This document shows, piece by piece, positions 24,283-32,946 of a stretch of DNA of 64,000 nucleotides. Within the stretch, counting starts at the first letter, position 1. The number at the start of each line of letters is the position of its first letter. Made by a program: the position numbers and the translations under genes. The notes beneath the pieces were generated by a model. The model was given only the letters and a program-made list of their open reading frames with translations. It made no database searches and was not told the origin of the DNA. This DNA comes from an uncultured Eubacterium sp. (GTDB lineage Bacteria; Bacillota; Clostridia; Oscillospirales; Acutalibacteraceae): positions 1 through 64,000 of the forward strand of contig UQPH01000003.1 of assembly GCA_900542875.1 (NCBI GenBank), read 5' to 3'.

Positions 24283-24795
24283 TTACTCCTTATTTAATTT
24301 TCTTTTCAGCGGAGTAAAGATAAAATCCAAAATTATTCCCACAACGGCAGAATAAATAAACGACGGAAAATAAAACGAAAACAGTGCCTGCGTACCGCCC
24401 GACTTTTTTGCTCCGACAAAGAAAAGCCAATAAAGGAAAGTATAAAGCATACACGCAAATGCCGCTATCACCACACGCACCCAAAATGTTTCACGCAAGA
24501 TATGTGACAGCAAAAGCGAAGCGGCATAACAAAATACCGTAAAGAATACCGCATTAAAAGCCGTATTTTCAGCCGCCACGCTGTCCCACAGCACACCTGC
24601 GAAAAGTCCGAGCAAAGCCGCCGCCTTTTCATCCTCACCCAAAGTGAGCAAAACCGCACCCGGTATCAAAAAGAAACATCTTGCTCCGTTTATTTCAAAC
24701 CATGAAGCGCAAACATTCTGAATAAGAGAGAGCACAACAATTACGGCACAATATATCAAATATTTAGTTGTCTTTTCTTTCTTAGTCAGTTCCAT
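24283..24795 (-). CDS. mreD: Rod shape-determining protein MreD
   Basis: A 170-residue polytopic membrane protein with five or six hydrophobic segments, lying between mreC and mrdA as in most Firmicutes. MreD sequences are poorly conserved; identification rests on size, topology and position. I chose ATG 24795; a TTG 12 bp upstream is also possible. It links MreC and MreB to the elongation machinery. Confidence 0.85.
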   Translation of the reverse strand: MELTKKEKTTKYLIYCAVIVVLSLIQNVCASWFEINGARCFFLIPGAVLLTLGEDEKAAALLGLFAGVLWDSVAAENTAFNAVFFTVFCYAASLLLSHILRETFWVRVVIAAFACMLYTFLYWLFFVGAKKSGGTQALFSFYFPSFIYSAVVGIILDFIFTPLKRKLNKE

Positions 24796-24816
24796 AAAAT
24801 CACTCAACAGTAAATA

Positions 24817-25644
24817 CTAAAAATCCGTAAGTACAAAGCAGGTATTGATATTATCCGCATCAACACCGGGTTTAATTACGGCATAAGACGATATGTCGGT
24901 GGACTCATCGTCTATTTCGTCAACCGTTCCGATAATCAAGCCTTTTGGCATATTTCCGCCGACACCCGCCGTGCAGATGATAGCCTCGTATGTAATGGCA
25001 GTAGACGAATCCAAATTAGCCATCTTACATTTATTCTCGGCGGCAAGAGCGGGAGTACCCGTAACATAGGATATTTCACCCGAAATAAGTTCGTAAGCCG
25101 AAACATTAAAACGAGAATCCAAAACGGTTTGCACCACGCTGTATGTAGGATAAACTTTGTCTATCACGCCGACAAGATATTTTCCGTAAAGCACAGCGTC
25201 ACCCTTTTTGACTCCGTTTGCAGAGCCCTTGGAAATCGTAAACGACTTATATATATCCGCACTGTCTCTGCCAATAACCGAAGCCTCGACAAACTCAAAA
25301 TCCTTATTTTCCTCTTTAAGTCCGAGAAATTCCTTATAAAGTTCGTTTTGCTTTTTCAAATTTTCGTAATCCACAAGTTCGGATTGCAACTCGCCGACTT
25401 GATTTTGCAAATCGGAGATTTCCTTTTCGTACTGAGCGTCGCCTTTTACATTTCCCGCAATTTTATCCACTCCGTTCGCAATCTTCTGTGCAACATAGTG
25501 GCAGGGGGTAAAGACGGTGCCGACAACCGTGGACTGAGCCGATTCGCCATGTCCGTTAGCCGCCGCAATCAGCGCACCCAAAAGCAAAAATCCCACAATA
25601 GCCGCAACCAGCTTAAAGGGTCTGCTCTTAAAAATACTTTTCAT
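24817..25644 (-). CDS. mreC: Rod shape-determining protein MreC
   Basis: A 275-residue single-pass protein. A membrane anchor (residues 11-27) is followed by a coiled coil (EKEISDLQNQVGELQSELVD, about 75-110) and the MreC beta domain with VIGRDSADIYKSFTISKGSA and NGVKKGDAVL. It organises penicillin-binding proteins along the side wall and dimerises through the coil. It lies 26 bp after mreB and 21 bp before mreD. Confidence 0.92.
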   Translation of the reverse strand: MKSIFKSRPFKLVAAIVGFLLLGALIAAANGHGESAQSTVVGTVFTPCHYVAQKIANGVDKIAGNVKGDAQYEKEISDLQNQVGELQSELVDYENLKKQNELYKEFLGLKEENKDFEFVEASVIGRDSADIYKSFTISKGSANGVKKGDAVLYGKYLVGVIDKVYPTYSVVQTVLDSRFNVSAYELISGEISYVTGTPALAAENKCKMANLDSSTAITYEAIICTAGVGGNMPKGLIIGTVDEIDDESTDISSYAVIKPGVDADNINTCFVLTDF

Positions 25645-25670
25645 AAAGACACCACTTAACCAAAACTGAA

Positions 25671-26651
25671 TTATTTTGCTCTTCTTAATTTAACAGATGT
25701 TCCCAATGCTACGCAGTCGTTGAAATTTTCGGGAACAATAACAGGTATGCCTATTTCTTCTTCAATAAGTTTCGGCAAACCTCTGAGTTGGCTCGCACCG
25801 CCGGTAAGGTAAATACCTCTGTCGATAATATCGGACGCAAGCTCCGGAAGAGTAACCTCCAAAGTTTCCTTAATAACTGCGATAATCTGGCTCACGGGCT
25901 CCTGCAAAACATATCTCACATCAGCCGAAGTAATCTCCACGCTGCCGGGAAGACCGTCTGCAAGGTTTCTGCCTCTTACTTCCATCGCCGCCTCGCCGTC
26001 ATATTCCGCCGCCGAACCGAGTTTAAGTTTAATATCCTCGGCGGTTCTCTCGCCGATAAGGAGATTATGATTCTTTCTCATATAAGAAACAATGGCCTCG
26101 TCCATAGCCTCGCCGCCGACTTTTATGCTGTTACAGCAGGCAATTCCGCCGAGAGACAGCACCGCAACATCACAGGTACCGCCGCCGATGTCTATAATCA
26201 TCGAGCCTGTTGCCTCATAAACAGGAAGTCCGACACCCAAAGCCGCCGCCATTGACGATTCGATAAGTTCAACCTCCTGAGCACCCGCCGAGCGAACGGC
26301 GTCCTCAACGGCTCTGCGTTCAACTTCGGTAACATCCGACGGAACACTGATAACAACTCTGGTCTTTGTAAAAATGTTCTTTGTAGATGAACGATACATA
26401 AAATCGTGGAGCATATCGGCAGTCATATCAAAGTCGGCAATAACACCGTCACGCATTGGGCGAACGGCTACTATCGAGCCGGGGGTTCTGCCTATCATAT
26501 TTTTAGCCTCGTTACCCGTTGCAAGCACTCGTTTTGACTTAACGTCAACAGCGACAACGGACGGCTCATTGATAATAATATGTCCCTTTTTGTCGGCAAC
26601 TTTAGTATTTGATGTACCCAAATCAATACCTATATCTCTGGAAAAAAGCAT
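25671..26651 (-). CDS. mreB: Actin-like rod-shape protein MreB
   Basis: A 326-residue bacterial actin. Nucleotide-site motifs are GIDLGTSNTKV (phosphate 1), IIDIGGGTCDVAVLSLGGI (phosphate 2) and YLTGGASQLRGLPKLI (adenosine). It polymerises on the inner membrane face and guides side-wall synthesis. The protein is slightly shorter than the usual 335-345 residues. The N-terminus (MLFSRDIGIDLG) lacks an extended amphipathic helix, as in other Gram-positive MreB proteins. It is the first gene of the mre cluster. Confidence 0.93.
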   Translation of the reverse strand: MLFSRDIGIDLGTSNTKVADKKGHIIINEPSVVAVDVKSKRVLATGNEAKNMIGRTPGSIVAVRPMRDGVIADFDMTADMLHDFMYRSSTKNIFTKTRVVISVPSDVTEVERRAVEDAVRSAGAQEVELIESSMAAALGVGLPVYEATGSMIIDIGGGTCDVAVLSLGGIACCNSIKVGGEAMDEAIVSYMRKNHNLLIGERTAEDIKLKLGSAAEYDGEAAMEVRGRNLADGLPGSVEITSADVRYVLQEPVSQIIAVIKETLEVTLPELASDIIDRGIYLTGGASQLRGLPKLIEEEIGIPVIVPENFNDCVALGTSVKLRRAK

Positions 26652-26693
26652 AAATAATTCCCGCTTTCATTAAAATCTCATATGTAATTATTT

Positions 26694-26722
26694 ATTATAT
26701 AATATAAATACAATAATCTCAA
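26694..26722 (-). promoter_or_regulatory. Probable promoter of the mreBCD-mrdA operon
   Basis: On the minus strand TTGAGA (26722-26717) and TATAAT (26699-26694) are separated by 17 bp, about 45 bp upstream of the mreB ATG. Confidence 0.6.
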
Positions 26723-26771
26723 CAAGATATTTGAAAAATTAATAATTTTGTCAAATAATACAAAAATAAAA

Positions 26772-26816
26772 ACAGACGATACAAATTTGCTGTTGAAAGT
26801 AAAACGCATCGTCTGT
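26772..26816 (-). terminator. Terminator after the GPH transporter gene
   Basis: On the minus strand ACAGACGAT pairs with ATCGTCTGT (arms at 26808-26816 and 26772-26780) around a 27-base middle, followed by TTTTATTTTTG. It lies 13 bp past the transporter's stop and separates it from mreB. Confidence 0.7.
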
Positions 26817-26828
26817 AAATTTGTAGTT

Positions 26829-28796
26829 TTATGCCTCAACCGTCTCGATAATTTCCGGCTCGGATTCAAACATCTCGTCCCAATGGGAATAATACTCAAC
26901 CTGCTTCATGAGTTTGCGAGCCTGAATATAATCGTAAGCCTTTTTATGAAACAAATCAAGTTCCTTTGACGCTTCTTTAAGCCTTGCCGATTTAAGCTGT
27001 GCCTGTTCTTTTGTATCCTCGGGCAATGCGTTAGCCTCGTTATATTTGTCCATGGTAGGCTCACTTATACCGTAAAGTTCCTCAACGCTGTGCGAGAGAA
27101 GCTCCTCTGCTTTTTTAACCTTTGCCGCCATCTTCGGTTGATTAAAGCGTTCTTTTTCATCGGCAACTATTTCAAGAGCCTTAATTTTGCTCCTCAGTTT
27201 TTTACGTTCTTTACCCGTTGCATTTACATATTCCGCCTTGCTTTTTTCAAAGCTTTCAAGCGAGTCGGCGTAAATTTTCTTTGCCTCCTCAAGTTCACCG
27301 TCCGAAAGCGAATCGGTAGCATAATCCTCAAGTGCGGCACGGATTTTGAGCACCTTAATATGCGAATCGTGTTGTTCTTCCGTAAGAGTATACATAGTAA
27401 TAAACGGAATAAGCGCAAGCACATAACCGACAAGAGCAATCATAATCATACCCTTTGAAAGAGGCTCACGGAATGAGAGTTTATACAAATCGTCATAATT
27501 ATCGCTCAAACCAAAGTAGTTCTGCATAACAACAGTTTGAAGCAGATAAGTTACGCCCATAGAAATAAACGTACCTATAATACCCACAAACTGTCCCATA
27601 AGTCCCTCTAATCTTTCACCCGTTTTGTACTGCTGATAGTCCAAAACATCGGCATTCATCGCACCGTCGGCAATAAGAGTAAAGGTATTAAAGAAACCTC
27701 TGAGCCAAACAAATACATAAAGCACCCAAATATGTTCAATACAGAAATACATTCCTACCAAACAAAAGATATTTGCGACCATATACATAATGTAGTAATT
27801 TCTCTTTCCGATTTTACGAATAAGAAACGGCGCAAGAAGCATAGCCGGAGTAGCGGCGGCGCCGAACACCGTCATAAGCGTACCGTTCATAACACCCTGC
27901 TGCTCGGTGGTAAGATTAAGAGCGTCTTTAATTCCGTAATAAAAATACCATGTTGTGATATTACCTGCACCTGCCGTAAGCAAAATAAACCAAGAGGTAA
28001 GCGAGCGTGCCCACTGATATTTATTTGCAATTCCTGCCGCAATTCCCTTAAAAAACGGCACTTTCGGAGTATAGTCCTTTGATACGATAATCCTCTCTTT
28101 GGTACCCGTATAGCTGAGAATTCCTATCAACGCACCGCCGATACCGAAAATAGGCATAATAACTCTGTATGCACCGATATGTTCAAGACCGCCCGTATAA
28201 CCTGCGATAATAGGAACTACAAAACCCATTATACTCGGCGAAAGCGAATAAATAAAAGTAGAAACGGTGATAATATCCGCACGTTCCGTTGAGTTGGGAC
28301 TCATTACCTGAACCAGCGTTGCGTAAGCCTGGTCGTAAAACGGATAGCAAAGTTGAAGAAGCATATATGTAACGAATAAAGCCCAAAGTCTTTGATTATA
28401 AGACATGGTCTCAAACGGTAAAAAAGCAAAAATCGTAATCAAAACACCCGACGGAATACCCGTATAAAGAAGATACGGTCGGAATTTGCCCTTACTGCTT
28501 CTTGTGTTATCGATTATGTATCCTCTCAAAGGACCTAAAAACAAGCCGATAACCGTCGCGATAATATTCAGTTTAACAAGGTCACCGTTTTTTAAGCCAA
28601 GCGCAGAGCCTGCAAGCAAACTTGTTGCAGAAAGTCCGATGTAATAAATAGTGAAAATAACCGATTTTACGCCTATACCGCCTACGCTGTATGCAAGAAT
28701 TTCTTTATACGGAACATATCTGCCCTGCGGAGGTTTACTCCAATGCTCCTTTACGGACGATATTGTGCCCTTTATTTTTTCGCCTGATATTTTCAT
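26829..28796 (-). CDS. GPH-type sugar:cation symporter-like protein with charged C-terminal tail
   Basis: A 655-residue protein. Residues 25-480 hold about 12 membrane segments of the glycoside-pentoside-hexuronide (MelB-like) branch of the major facilitator superfamily; recognisable pieces are GPLRGYIIDNTRSSKGKFRP (loop 2-3) and ADGAMNADVLDYQQYKTGER (loop before the late helices). Residues 485-655 form a highly charged, helical cytoplasmic tail, predicted coiled coil, which most family members lack. No sugar-metabolism genes lie beside it, so its substrate is unknown. It has its own promoter and terminator. Confidence 0.8.
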   Translation of the reverse strand: MKISGEKIKGTISSVKEHWSKPPQGRYVPYKEILAYSVGGIGVKSVIFTIYYIGLSATSLLAGSALGLKNGDLVKLNIIATVIGLFLGPLRGYIIDNTRSSKGKFRPYLLYTGIPSGVLITIFAFLPFETMSYNQRLWALFVTYMLLQLCYPFYDQAYATLVQVMSPNSTERADIITVSTFIYSLSPSIMGFVVPIIAGYTGGLEHIGAYRVIMPIFGIGGALIGILSYTGTKERIIVSKDYTPKVPFFKGIAAGIANKYQWARSLTSWFILLTAGAGNITTWYFYYGIKDALNLTTEQQGVMNGTLMTVFGAAATPAMLLAPFLIRKIGKRNYYIMYMVANIFCLVGMYFCIEHIWVLYVFVWLRGFFNTFTLIADGAMNADVLDYQQYKTGERLEGLMGQFVGIIGTFISMGVTYLLQTVVMQNYFGLSDNYDDLYKLSFREPLSKGMIMIALVGYVLALIPFITMYTLTEEQHDSHIKVLKIRAALEDYATDSLSDGELEEAKKIYADSLESFEKSKAEYVNATGKERKKLRSKIKALEIVADEKERFNQPKMAAKVKKAEELLSHSVEELYGISEPTMDKYNEANALPEDTKEQAQLKSARLKEASKELDLFHKKAYDYIQARKLMKQVEYYSHWDEMFESEPEIIETVEA

Positions 28797-28845
28797 CGTT
28801 ACCCCTTTATGAAACGCTGTATTTGCAGTGCACGGTTTCTGTAAA

Positions 28846-28874
28846 ATTATAACATATTAAACAATCAATATCAA
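28846..28874 (-). promoter_or_regulatory. Promoter of the GPH transporter gene
   Basis: On the minus strand TTGATA (28874-28869) and TATAAT (28851-28846) are 17 bp apart, about 50 bp upstream of the ATG. Confidence 0.65.
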
Positions 28875-28896
28875 TGATTTTTTGTGTAAAATTAAT

Positions 28897-28936
28897 AAAC
28901 GGATTTTCCGACACAAGTGTATCGAAAAATCCGTTT
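28897..28936 (-). terminator. Terminator after the polysaccharide deacetylase gene
   Basis: On the minus strand the arms at 28936-28922 and 28911-28897 pair over 15 bp with one G-U pair (AACGGATTTTTCGA with TCGGAAAATCCGTTT) around a 10-base loop. The hairpin begins within five bases of the deacetylase stop. Confidence 0.7.
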
Positions 28937-28940
28937 TTTC

Positions 28941-29792
28941 TTATAATCCAACCGTAAAAGTATAACCCTGCTGCACAATATCGTCAATAACCTTACCGAG
29001 AATATCGGCATTCGTTTTGCTTACCGCATGAAGCAGAATTATCTCACCCGGGTGTGTAGATTCACATATATCTGTAAATGCCTTTGTTTCATCCGGCTGT
29101 TTATCTACATCCCAATCGGCATAAGCGAAACTCCAAAACACGGATTTATACCCCAAATCATTTACTATACCCAATGCACGCTCGGAGAACTCACCTTTCG
29201 GAAAGCGAAAATAACTCATAGTATAACCGTATTCCTTTTCCATATAATCATGAAGATAAGTTACCTCTTCCCTTGCCACCTCGTCGCTGACCTCATCCAT
29301 AGTATAGTGACGATAGGAGTGATTGCCCACTATATGACCCTCGTCAATCATTCGGCGGATAAGGTCGGGGTTATCCTTTGCAAAATCATAGGTAACAAAG
29401 AAAATCGCCTGAACATTTTTCTCTTTTAATACATCCAAAATCTGCGGAGTATAGCCGTTTTCATATCCTTCGTCAAAGGTGAGACATATGCTTTTTTCGT
29501 CCGGCAAAAGCCAATTTGCATTAAATGATCTGAACCTCTCCTGAAGTTTAACGGGATCGGCAGGCTGCTTATGGTCCTTTATATTTCCCGGTCCCCACAC
29601 AACCTTTTCCGTGCTCAAATCGCTTATGCCTGCCACAGCCTGAGCGGTGGGTGCGGTATTCTCCACGGTCTCGGAAGTGCTCTCGTTTTGATTACCGATT
29701 GTATTATTTTCATTGGTCTTTATCTCTGCCTTACAGCCGCAAAACAGACAGACTAGCACCAAAAAAGGAATCAGTATTTTTATTTTTTTCAT
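28941..29792 (-). CDS. PdaA-like polysaccharide deacetylase lipoprotein
   Basis: A 283-residue exported protein. The N-terminus is a lipoprotein signal (basic KKIKIL, hydrophobic core, FCGC lipobox with Cys near residue 20), then a Ser/Thr/Asn-rich linker. The NodB domain has TFDEGYENGYTP (motif 1, in the TFDxGYE form of the delta-lactam enzymes such as PdaA), HSYRH metal ligands (motif 2) and RFPKGEFSE (motif 3). It probably removes acetyl groups from muramic acid residues, a step known from spore cortex. The ATG at 29792 follows GGGAGG; that site is embedded in a hairpin. Confidence 0.85.
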   Translation of the reverse strand: MKKIKILIPFLVLVCLFCGCKAEIKTNENNTIGNQNESTSETVENTAPTAQAVAGISDLSTEKVVWGPGNIKDHKQPADPVKLQERFRSFNANWLLPDEKSICLTFDEGYENGYTPQILDVLKEKNVQAIFFVTYDFAKDNPDLIRRMIDEGHIVGNHSYRHYTMDEVSDEVAREEVTYLHDYMEKEYGYTMSYFRFPKGEFSERALGIVNDLGYKSVFWSFAYADWDVDKQPDETKAFTDICESTHPGEIILLHAVSKTNADILGKVIDDIVQQGYTFTVGL

Positions 29793-29799
29793 AACAAAA

Positions 29800-29829
29800 C
29801 CTCCCAAGACTATTTTCTGTCTCGGGAGG
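29800..29829 (-). terminator. Hairpin after prfB that contains the deacetylase ribosome site
   Basis: On the minus strand CCTCCCGAGAC (29829-29819) pairs over all 11 bases, with one G-U pair, with GTCTTGGGAGG (29810-29800) around an eight-base loop. It is followed by TTTTGTT and then the deacetylase ATG. It starts 21 bp after the prfB stop. The 3' arm is the GGGAGG ribosome site itself, so one structure can end prfB transcription and hide the next gene's start. Confidence 0.7.
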
Positions 29830-29849
29830 AAAAATACTAATGTTAAATT

Positions 29850-30968
29850 TTAGTTTTTGTTTGATTCAAGGCTTTTCATTTTAAGGTAAGCGTTAATGAA
29901 TCCGTCCAAATCTCCGTCCATAACAGCAGTTATGTTGCCCATTTCATAATTTGTTCTGTGGTCCTTAACCATTGTGTACGGCATAAATACATAGGAGCGA
30001 ATCTGACTGCCCCATGCGATTTCCTTTTGGTCGCCCTTAATATCCTCAATTTTTTCGAGATTTTCTCTCTCCTTGATTTCCACAAGTTTTGATTTAAGCA
30101 TACGCATAGCGACTTCTCTGTTTTGGTGCTGAGAACGCTCTATCTGACACGAAACAACGATGCCCGTAGGAATATGGGTAAGACGAACGGCAGACGAGGT
30201 TTTATTTACCTTTTGTCCGCCTGCACCCGAGGCACGATAAACATCCATCTTAATATCCTCTTCACGAATTTCGACATCAACATCATCGTCAATTTCCGGC
30301 ATAACCTCAACAGATGCAAACGATGTATGACGGCGACCCGACGAGTCAAACGGAGATACACGAACAAGTCTGTGAATACCCATTTCGCCGTGTAAATAAC
30401 CGTAAGCGTTTTCGCCCTCTACCAAAATAGTAGCGCTCTTAATTCCGGCAACATCACCCTCAAGATAATCAAGGGTAGAAACCTTGTAGCCTTTTCTCTC
30501 GCCCCAGCGGTTATACATTCTGAAAAGCATCTCTGCCCAGTCCTGAGCCTCTGTTCCGCCTGCTCCGGCATGAAATGTCAAAATTGCATTATTGTCATCG
30601 AACTCACCGTTTAGTAAGGTGGAAAGAGTAAGCGATTCAATTTTTTTCTCAATATCGTCAACCGACTTTGTGCAATCTTCGATTAAACTTTCGTCGTTTT
30701 CTTCGTCAGCCAGTTCAATCATAACCTGTGCGTCCTCAAAATCACCTTTAAGGCTTTCGTATGAAGCAATCTTTGCCTTTAGAGAACCGATTTTTTGCAT
30801 AGTCTTTTGGCTCTGTTGCATATCGTCCCAAAAATCCGGAGCACTGCTCTGCTTTTCAAGTTCGGAAACCTCTTTAACAAGGTTATCGATATCAAGCGCC
30901 TCTTTAAGATTTTCAATAGGTTTCTCGGACTGCATTAATCTCTGATTAAGTTCTTCAAATTCCAGCAT
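29850..30968 (-). CDS. prfB: Peptide chain release factor 2, encoded without a frameshift
   Basis: A 372-residue class I release factor for UAA/UGA stops. It has the coiled N-terminal domain, the domain 2 segment SSGRRHTSFASVEV (RF2 recognition is by SPF; SPFDSS is present at about residues 206-211), and the GGQ hydrolysis motif in YRASGAGGQKVNKTSSAVRL. Most RF2 genes need a +1 frameshift at codon 26 (CTT TGA). Here codon 25 is CTT followed directly by GAT (L25-D26), in frame, so no frameshift is required. An AGAGG purine run just upstream may be the remnant of the stimulatory element. Confidence 0.93.
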   Translation of the reverse strand: MLEFEELNQRLMQSEKPIENLKEALDIDNLVKEVSELEKQSSAPDFWDDMQQSQKTMQKIGSLKAKIASYESLKGDFEDAQVMIELADEENDESLIEDCTKSVDDIEKKIESLTLSTLLNGEFDDNNAILTFHAGAGGTEAQDWAEMLFRMYNRWGERKGYKVSTLDYLEGDVAGIKSATILVEGENAYGYLHGEMGIHRLVRVSPFDSSGRRHTSFASVEVMPEIDDDVDVEIREEDIKMDVYRASGAGGQKVNKTSSAVRLTHIPTGIVVSCQIERSQHQNREVAMRMLKSKLVEIKERENLEKIEDIKGDQKEIAWGSQIRSYVFMPYTMVKDHRTNYEMGNITAVMDGDLDGFINAYLKMKSLESNKN

Positions 30969-31156
30969 ATAAATCTCCGTAAATCTATTATATATGTTTA
31001 TAATTATAATACCGAGTAAACATTATATACCATATTCCACTTTTTTTCAAGTAAAAAAAGCCACTCTCATAACAGTATTGACAAAGTAATAAAAATCTGC
31101 AAAAATATTACCATGCCTTGACAAAATAATCAGGGTTCGGTTTTAGGAGAAGCGTT
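30969..31156. promoter_or_regulatory. Divergent intergenic region with a 13-bp direct repeat
   Basis: This 188-bp gap separates prfB (minus) from the sigma factor gene (plus). TTGACAAAGTAAT at 31078-31090 and TTGACAAAATAAT at 31118-31130 differ at one base and start exactly 40 bp apart. Neither is followed by a good -10 box at 17 bp, so they may be promoter elements for an alternative sigma factor or regulator sites. A TATAAT-rich stretch at 30990-31035 may serve prfB. Confidence 0.4.
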
Positions 31157-31699
31157 ATGCTGAATATGTTTTTAACCTTGCTTGACACTCAGGAGGATAG
31201 GGAAAAATTCACCTACCTGTATGATACATATAAAAATCTGATGTATTGGATAGCAATAAAAAAGACAAACTGTATAGAGGACGCCGAGGAATGTGTGCAG
31301 GATACATTTTTCTATACGGCAAAGCATTTCGACAGAATAGGAGAAGTAGACTCCAAAAGGACGAAGTGCTATCTGAGCACAATAGTGTCGGGATTTGCAA
31401 TAAATATATACAACAAATCAATAAACGAAAGCACCGCAGAATTTAATCAAGAAATCGAAAATGACTTCGACGGTGACGCTTTCAACGAATTTGACAGCGT
31501 TGAAATTTCGGTTATGATTGATAAAATTCTGTGCGAGCAGGACAAAATTCTTTTGTATCTAAAATATGTATACGGCTACAAGAGCGTTGAAATCGCAGAC
31601 ATTTACGGTGTAAACGATACCTATGTAAGAAAGAGAATACAAAGGGCAAAAAAGAAATTAAAGGACAGCCTCAGTCAGAGTAACACGGATGTAATATAA
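31157..31699 (+). CDS. ECF-type RNA polymerase sigma factor
   Basis: A 180-residue group 4 sigma factor with region 2 (YDTYKNLMYWIAIKKTNCIE followed by DAEECVQDTFFYTAKHF, near residues 24-58) and region 4 helix-turn-helix (YGYKSVEIADIYGVNDTYVR then KRIQRAKKKLK, near 138-170). Regions 1.1 and 3 are absent, as expected for ECF. AGGAGAAG precedes the ATG. The next gene, 13 bp downstream, encodes a single-pass membrane protein in the place of an anti-sigma factor. It probably directs its own operon and the secreted and ABC genes downstream. Confidence 0.88.
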   Translation: MLNMFLTLLDTQEDREKFTYLYDTYKNLMYWIAIKKTNCIEDAEECVQDTFFYTAKHFDRIGEVDSKRTKCYLSTIVSGFAINIYNKSINESTAEFNQEIENDFDGDAFNEFDSVEISVMIDKILCEQDKILLYLKYVYGYKSVEIADIYGVNDTYVRKRIQRAKKKLKDSLSQSNTDVI

Positions 31700-31712
31700 G
31701 AGGAACAATAAG

Positions 31713-32348
31713 ATGAATAATTTAGAAACCGCTTGCTTGCTTTCGTGCGAAAGATGGGTAGATACTTTTGAAAAAGAAATACCCGAGCATACATTCAGCA
31801 AGGAACATAACGAAAAAATGAAGCCCCTGCTCAGCGACAATTTAATCAAATACAAGCCGAAGCTGTCAAAGAAAACGCTTAAATTCATACTCATTGCGGC
31901 GATTATAATGTCTCTTGCAATTAGCGTTTTTGTAACAGCAAAGCCTGCCTTTGAAAAATATTCATTTAATAAATATTCCGACCATTCGGAATATGAAGTT
32001 CTTGCTCAAAAAAAGAAAACGAAAAAAGTTAAATCCCTCACAATCAATTACATACCTAAAGACTTTGAAAAAACAGAAATTGATGAGAGCGATTATATGT
32101 TTATGTATAGATATGAAAAAAACGACGAATTTTTTTATGTCAAAAAACTTCAATTAGGCGGCACCACCTCTATCAACACCGAAAAGTACGGTAGTGAAAA
32201 AATAAAAATAGGAAGTTTGGATGCCGTTTATTATCAACCTGAAATTAATATTGGAGGATTATTATTTAATAACAGTGAATACGTTTATATTGTATGCGGC
32301 AATATAAGCAAAGAAGAACTTGTAAAAATTGCACAAGGTATACAGTAA
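31713..32348 (+). CDS. Putative membrane-bound anti-sigma factor (DUF4367-like)
   Basis: A 211-residue protein with a cytoplasmic N-terminus (about 48 residues), one membrane segment near residues 51-70 and an extracytoplasmic domain. The C-terminal half (INYIPKDFEKTEI..., GTTSINTEKYGSEKIKIGSL, VYIVCGNISKEELVKIAQGI) resembles the DUF4367-type sensor domains often paired with clostridial ECF sigma factors. No zinc HxxxCxxC anti-sigma motif is present. Role as the partner of the preceding sigma factor is inferred from adjacency and topology. Confidence 0.7.
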   Translation: MNNLETACLLSCERWVDTFEKEIPEHTFSKEHNEKMKPLLSDNLIKYKPKLSKKTLKFILIAAIIMSLAISVFVTAKPAFEKYSFNKYSDHSEYEVLAQKKKTKKVKSLTINYIPKDFEKTEIDESDYMFMYRYEKNDEFFYVKKLQLGGTTSINTEKYGSEKIKIGSLDAVYYQPEINIGGLLFNNSEYVYIVCGNISKEELVKIAQGIQ

Positions 32349-32356
32349 TTTTTTGT

Positions 32357-32392
32357 AAGAAAAACCAAATTTTTGGTTTTTCTTATTTTTTT
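32357..32392 (+). terminator. Intrinsic terminator after the sigma/anti-sigma pair
   Basis: AAGAAAAACCAA (from 32357) pairs with TTGGTTTTTCTT (to 32384), followed by ATTTTTTT. It lies just after the anti-sigma stop and separates the regulators from the secreted-protein genes. Confidence 0.75.
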
Positions 32393-32443
32393 GTCACAAA
32401 ACGTACTCTTTTAGGGATATAGAGTAATGAAGGAGGTGACAGT

Positions 32444-32842
32444 ATGAATAAAGCGAAAAGCAGTAGAATACTATTTTCAATTCTGCTAATAGTACTAACT
32501 TTGTTCAGTACTGCAACAATAGCTTACGCCGATACCGAAGACAGCAACATTTCACCCTGTTATTCCAGTATAGATAAAAACTATGCTCAATTAGATATTA
32601 CAGGCGTTAAGGCGAAGTGTTTTGCAAGCTTAAGCACAAAAAGTCCAAAAAATCTAAAAATAGTAATGGAACTGCAAAAGAAAAAGTCTAACGGCTATGA
32701 AACCGTTAAAACTTGGACAAGCAGTAAAACAGGAACAAGGCTGTCTATGTCAGAGTCAAGAAACATCAATGCGCTCTGCACCTACAGGCTAAAGGTCACC
32801 TATACTGCCGGAAGCGAACAAGTTGTTGCATACAAATACTAA
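32444..32842 (+). CDS. Small secreted protein of unknown function
   Basis: A 132-residue protein with a Sec signal peptide (residues 1-29, basic KAKSSR, hydrophobic core, cleavage likely after AYA). The mature 100 or so residues are rich in alternating polar and hydrophobic strands (KIVMELQKK, YETVKTWTSSKTG, YRLKVTYTAGSEQVVAYKY) and carry three cysteines, suggesting a beta-sandwich. I do not recognise a named family; similar small beta-rich exported proteins occur in clostridial genomes. AAGGAGGTGA, a near-perfect ribosome site, precedes the ATG. Confidence 0.7.
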   Translation: MNKAKSSRILFSILLIVLTLFSTATIAYADTEDSNISPCYSSIDKNYAQLDITGVKAKCFASLSTKSPKNLKIVMELQKKKSNGYETVKTWTSSKTGTRLSMSESRNINALCTYRLKVTYTAGSEQVVAYKY

Positions 32843-32946
32843 GTGCAATTTCACAACTGATTTTCAAAAACTTCACCATTTAACTTTTCAGGGGATTCGT
32901 TAAATAAAAACACATCAAAAAACATTAATGAAAAAGGAGATAAAAC

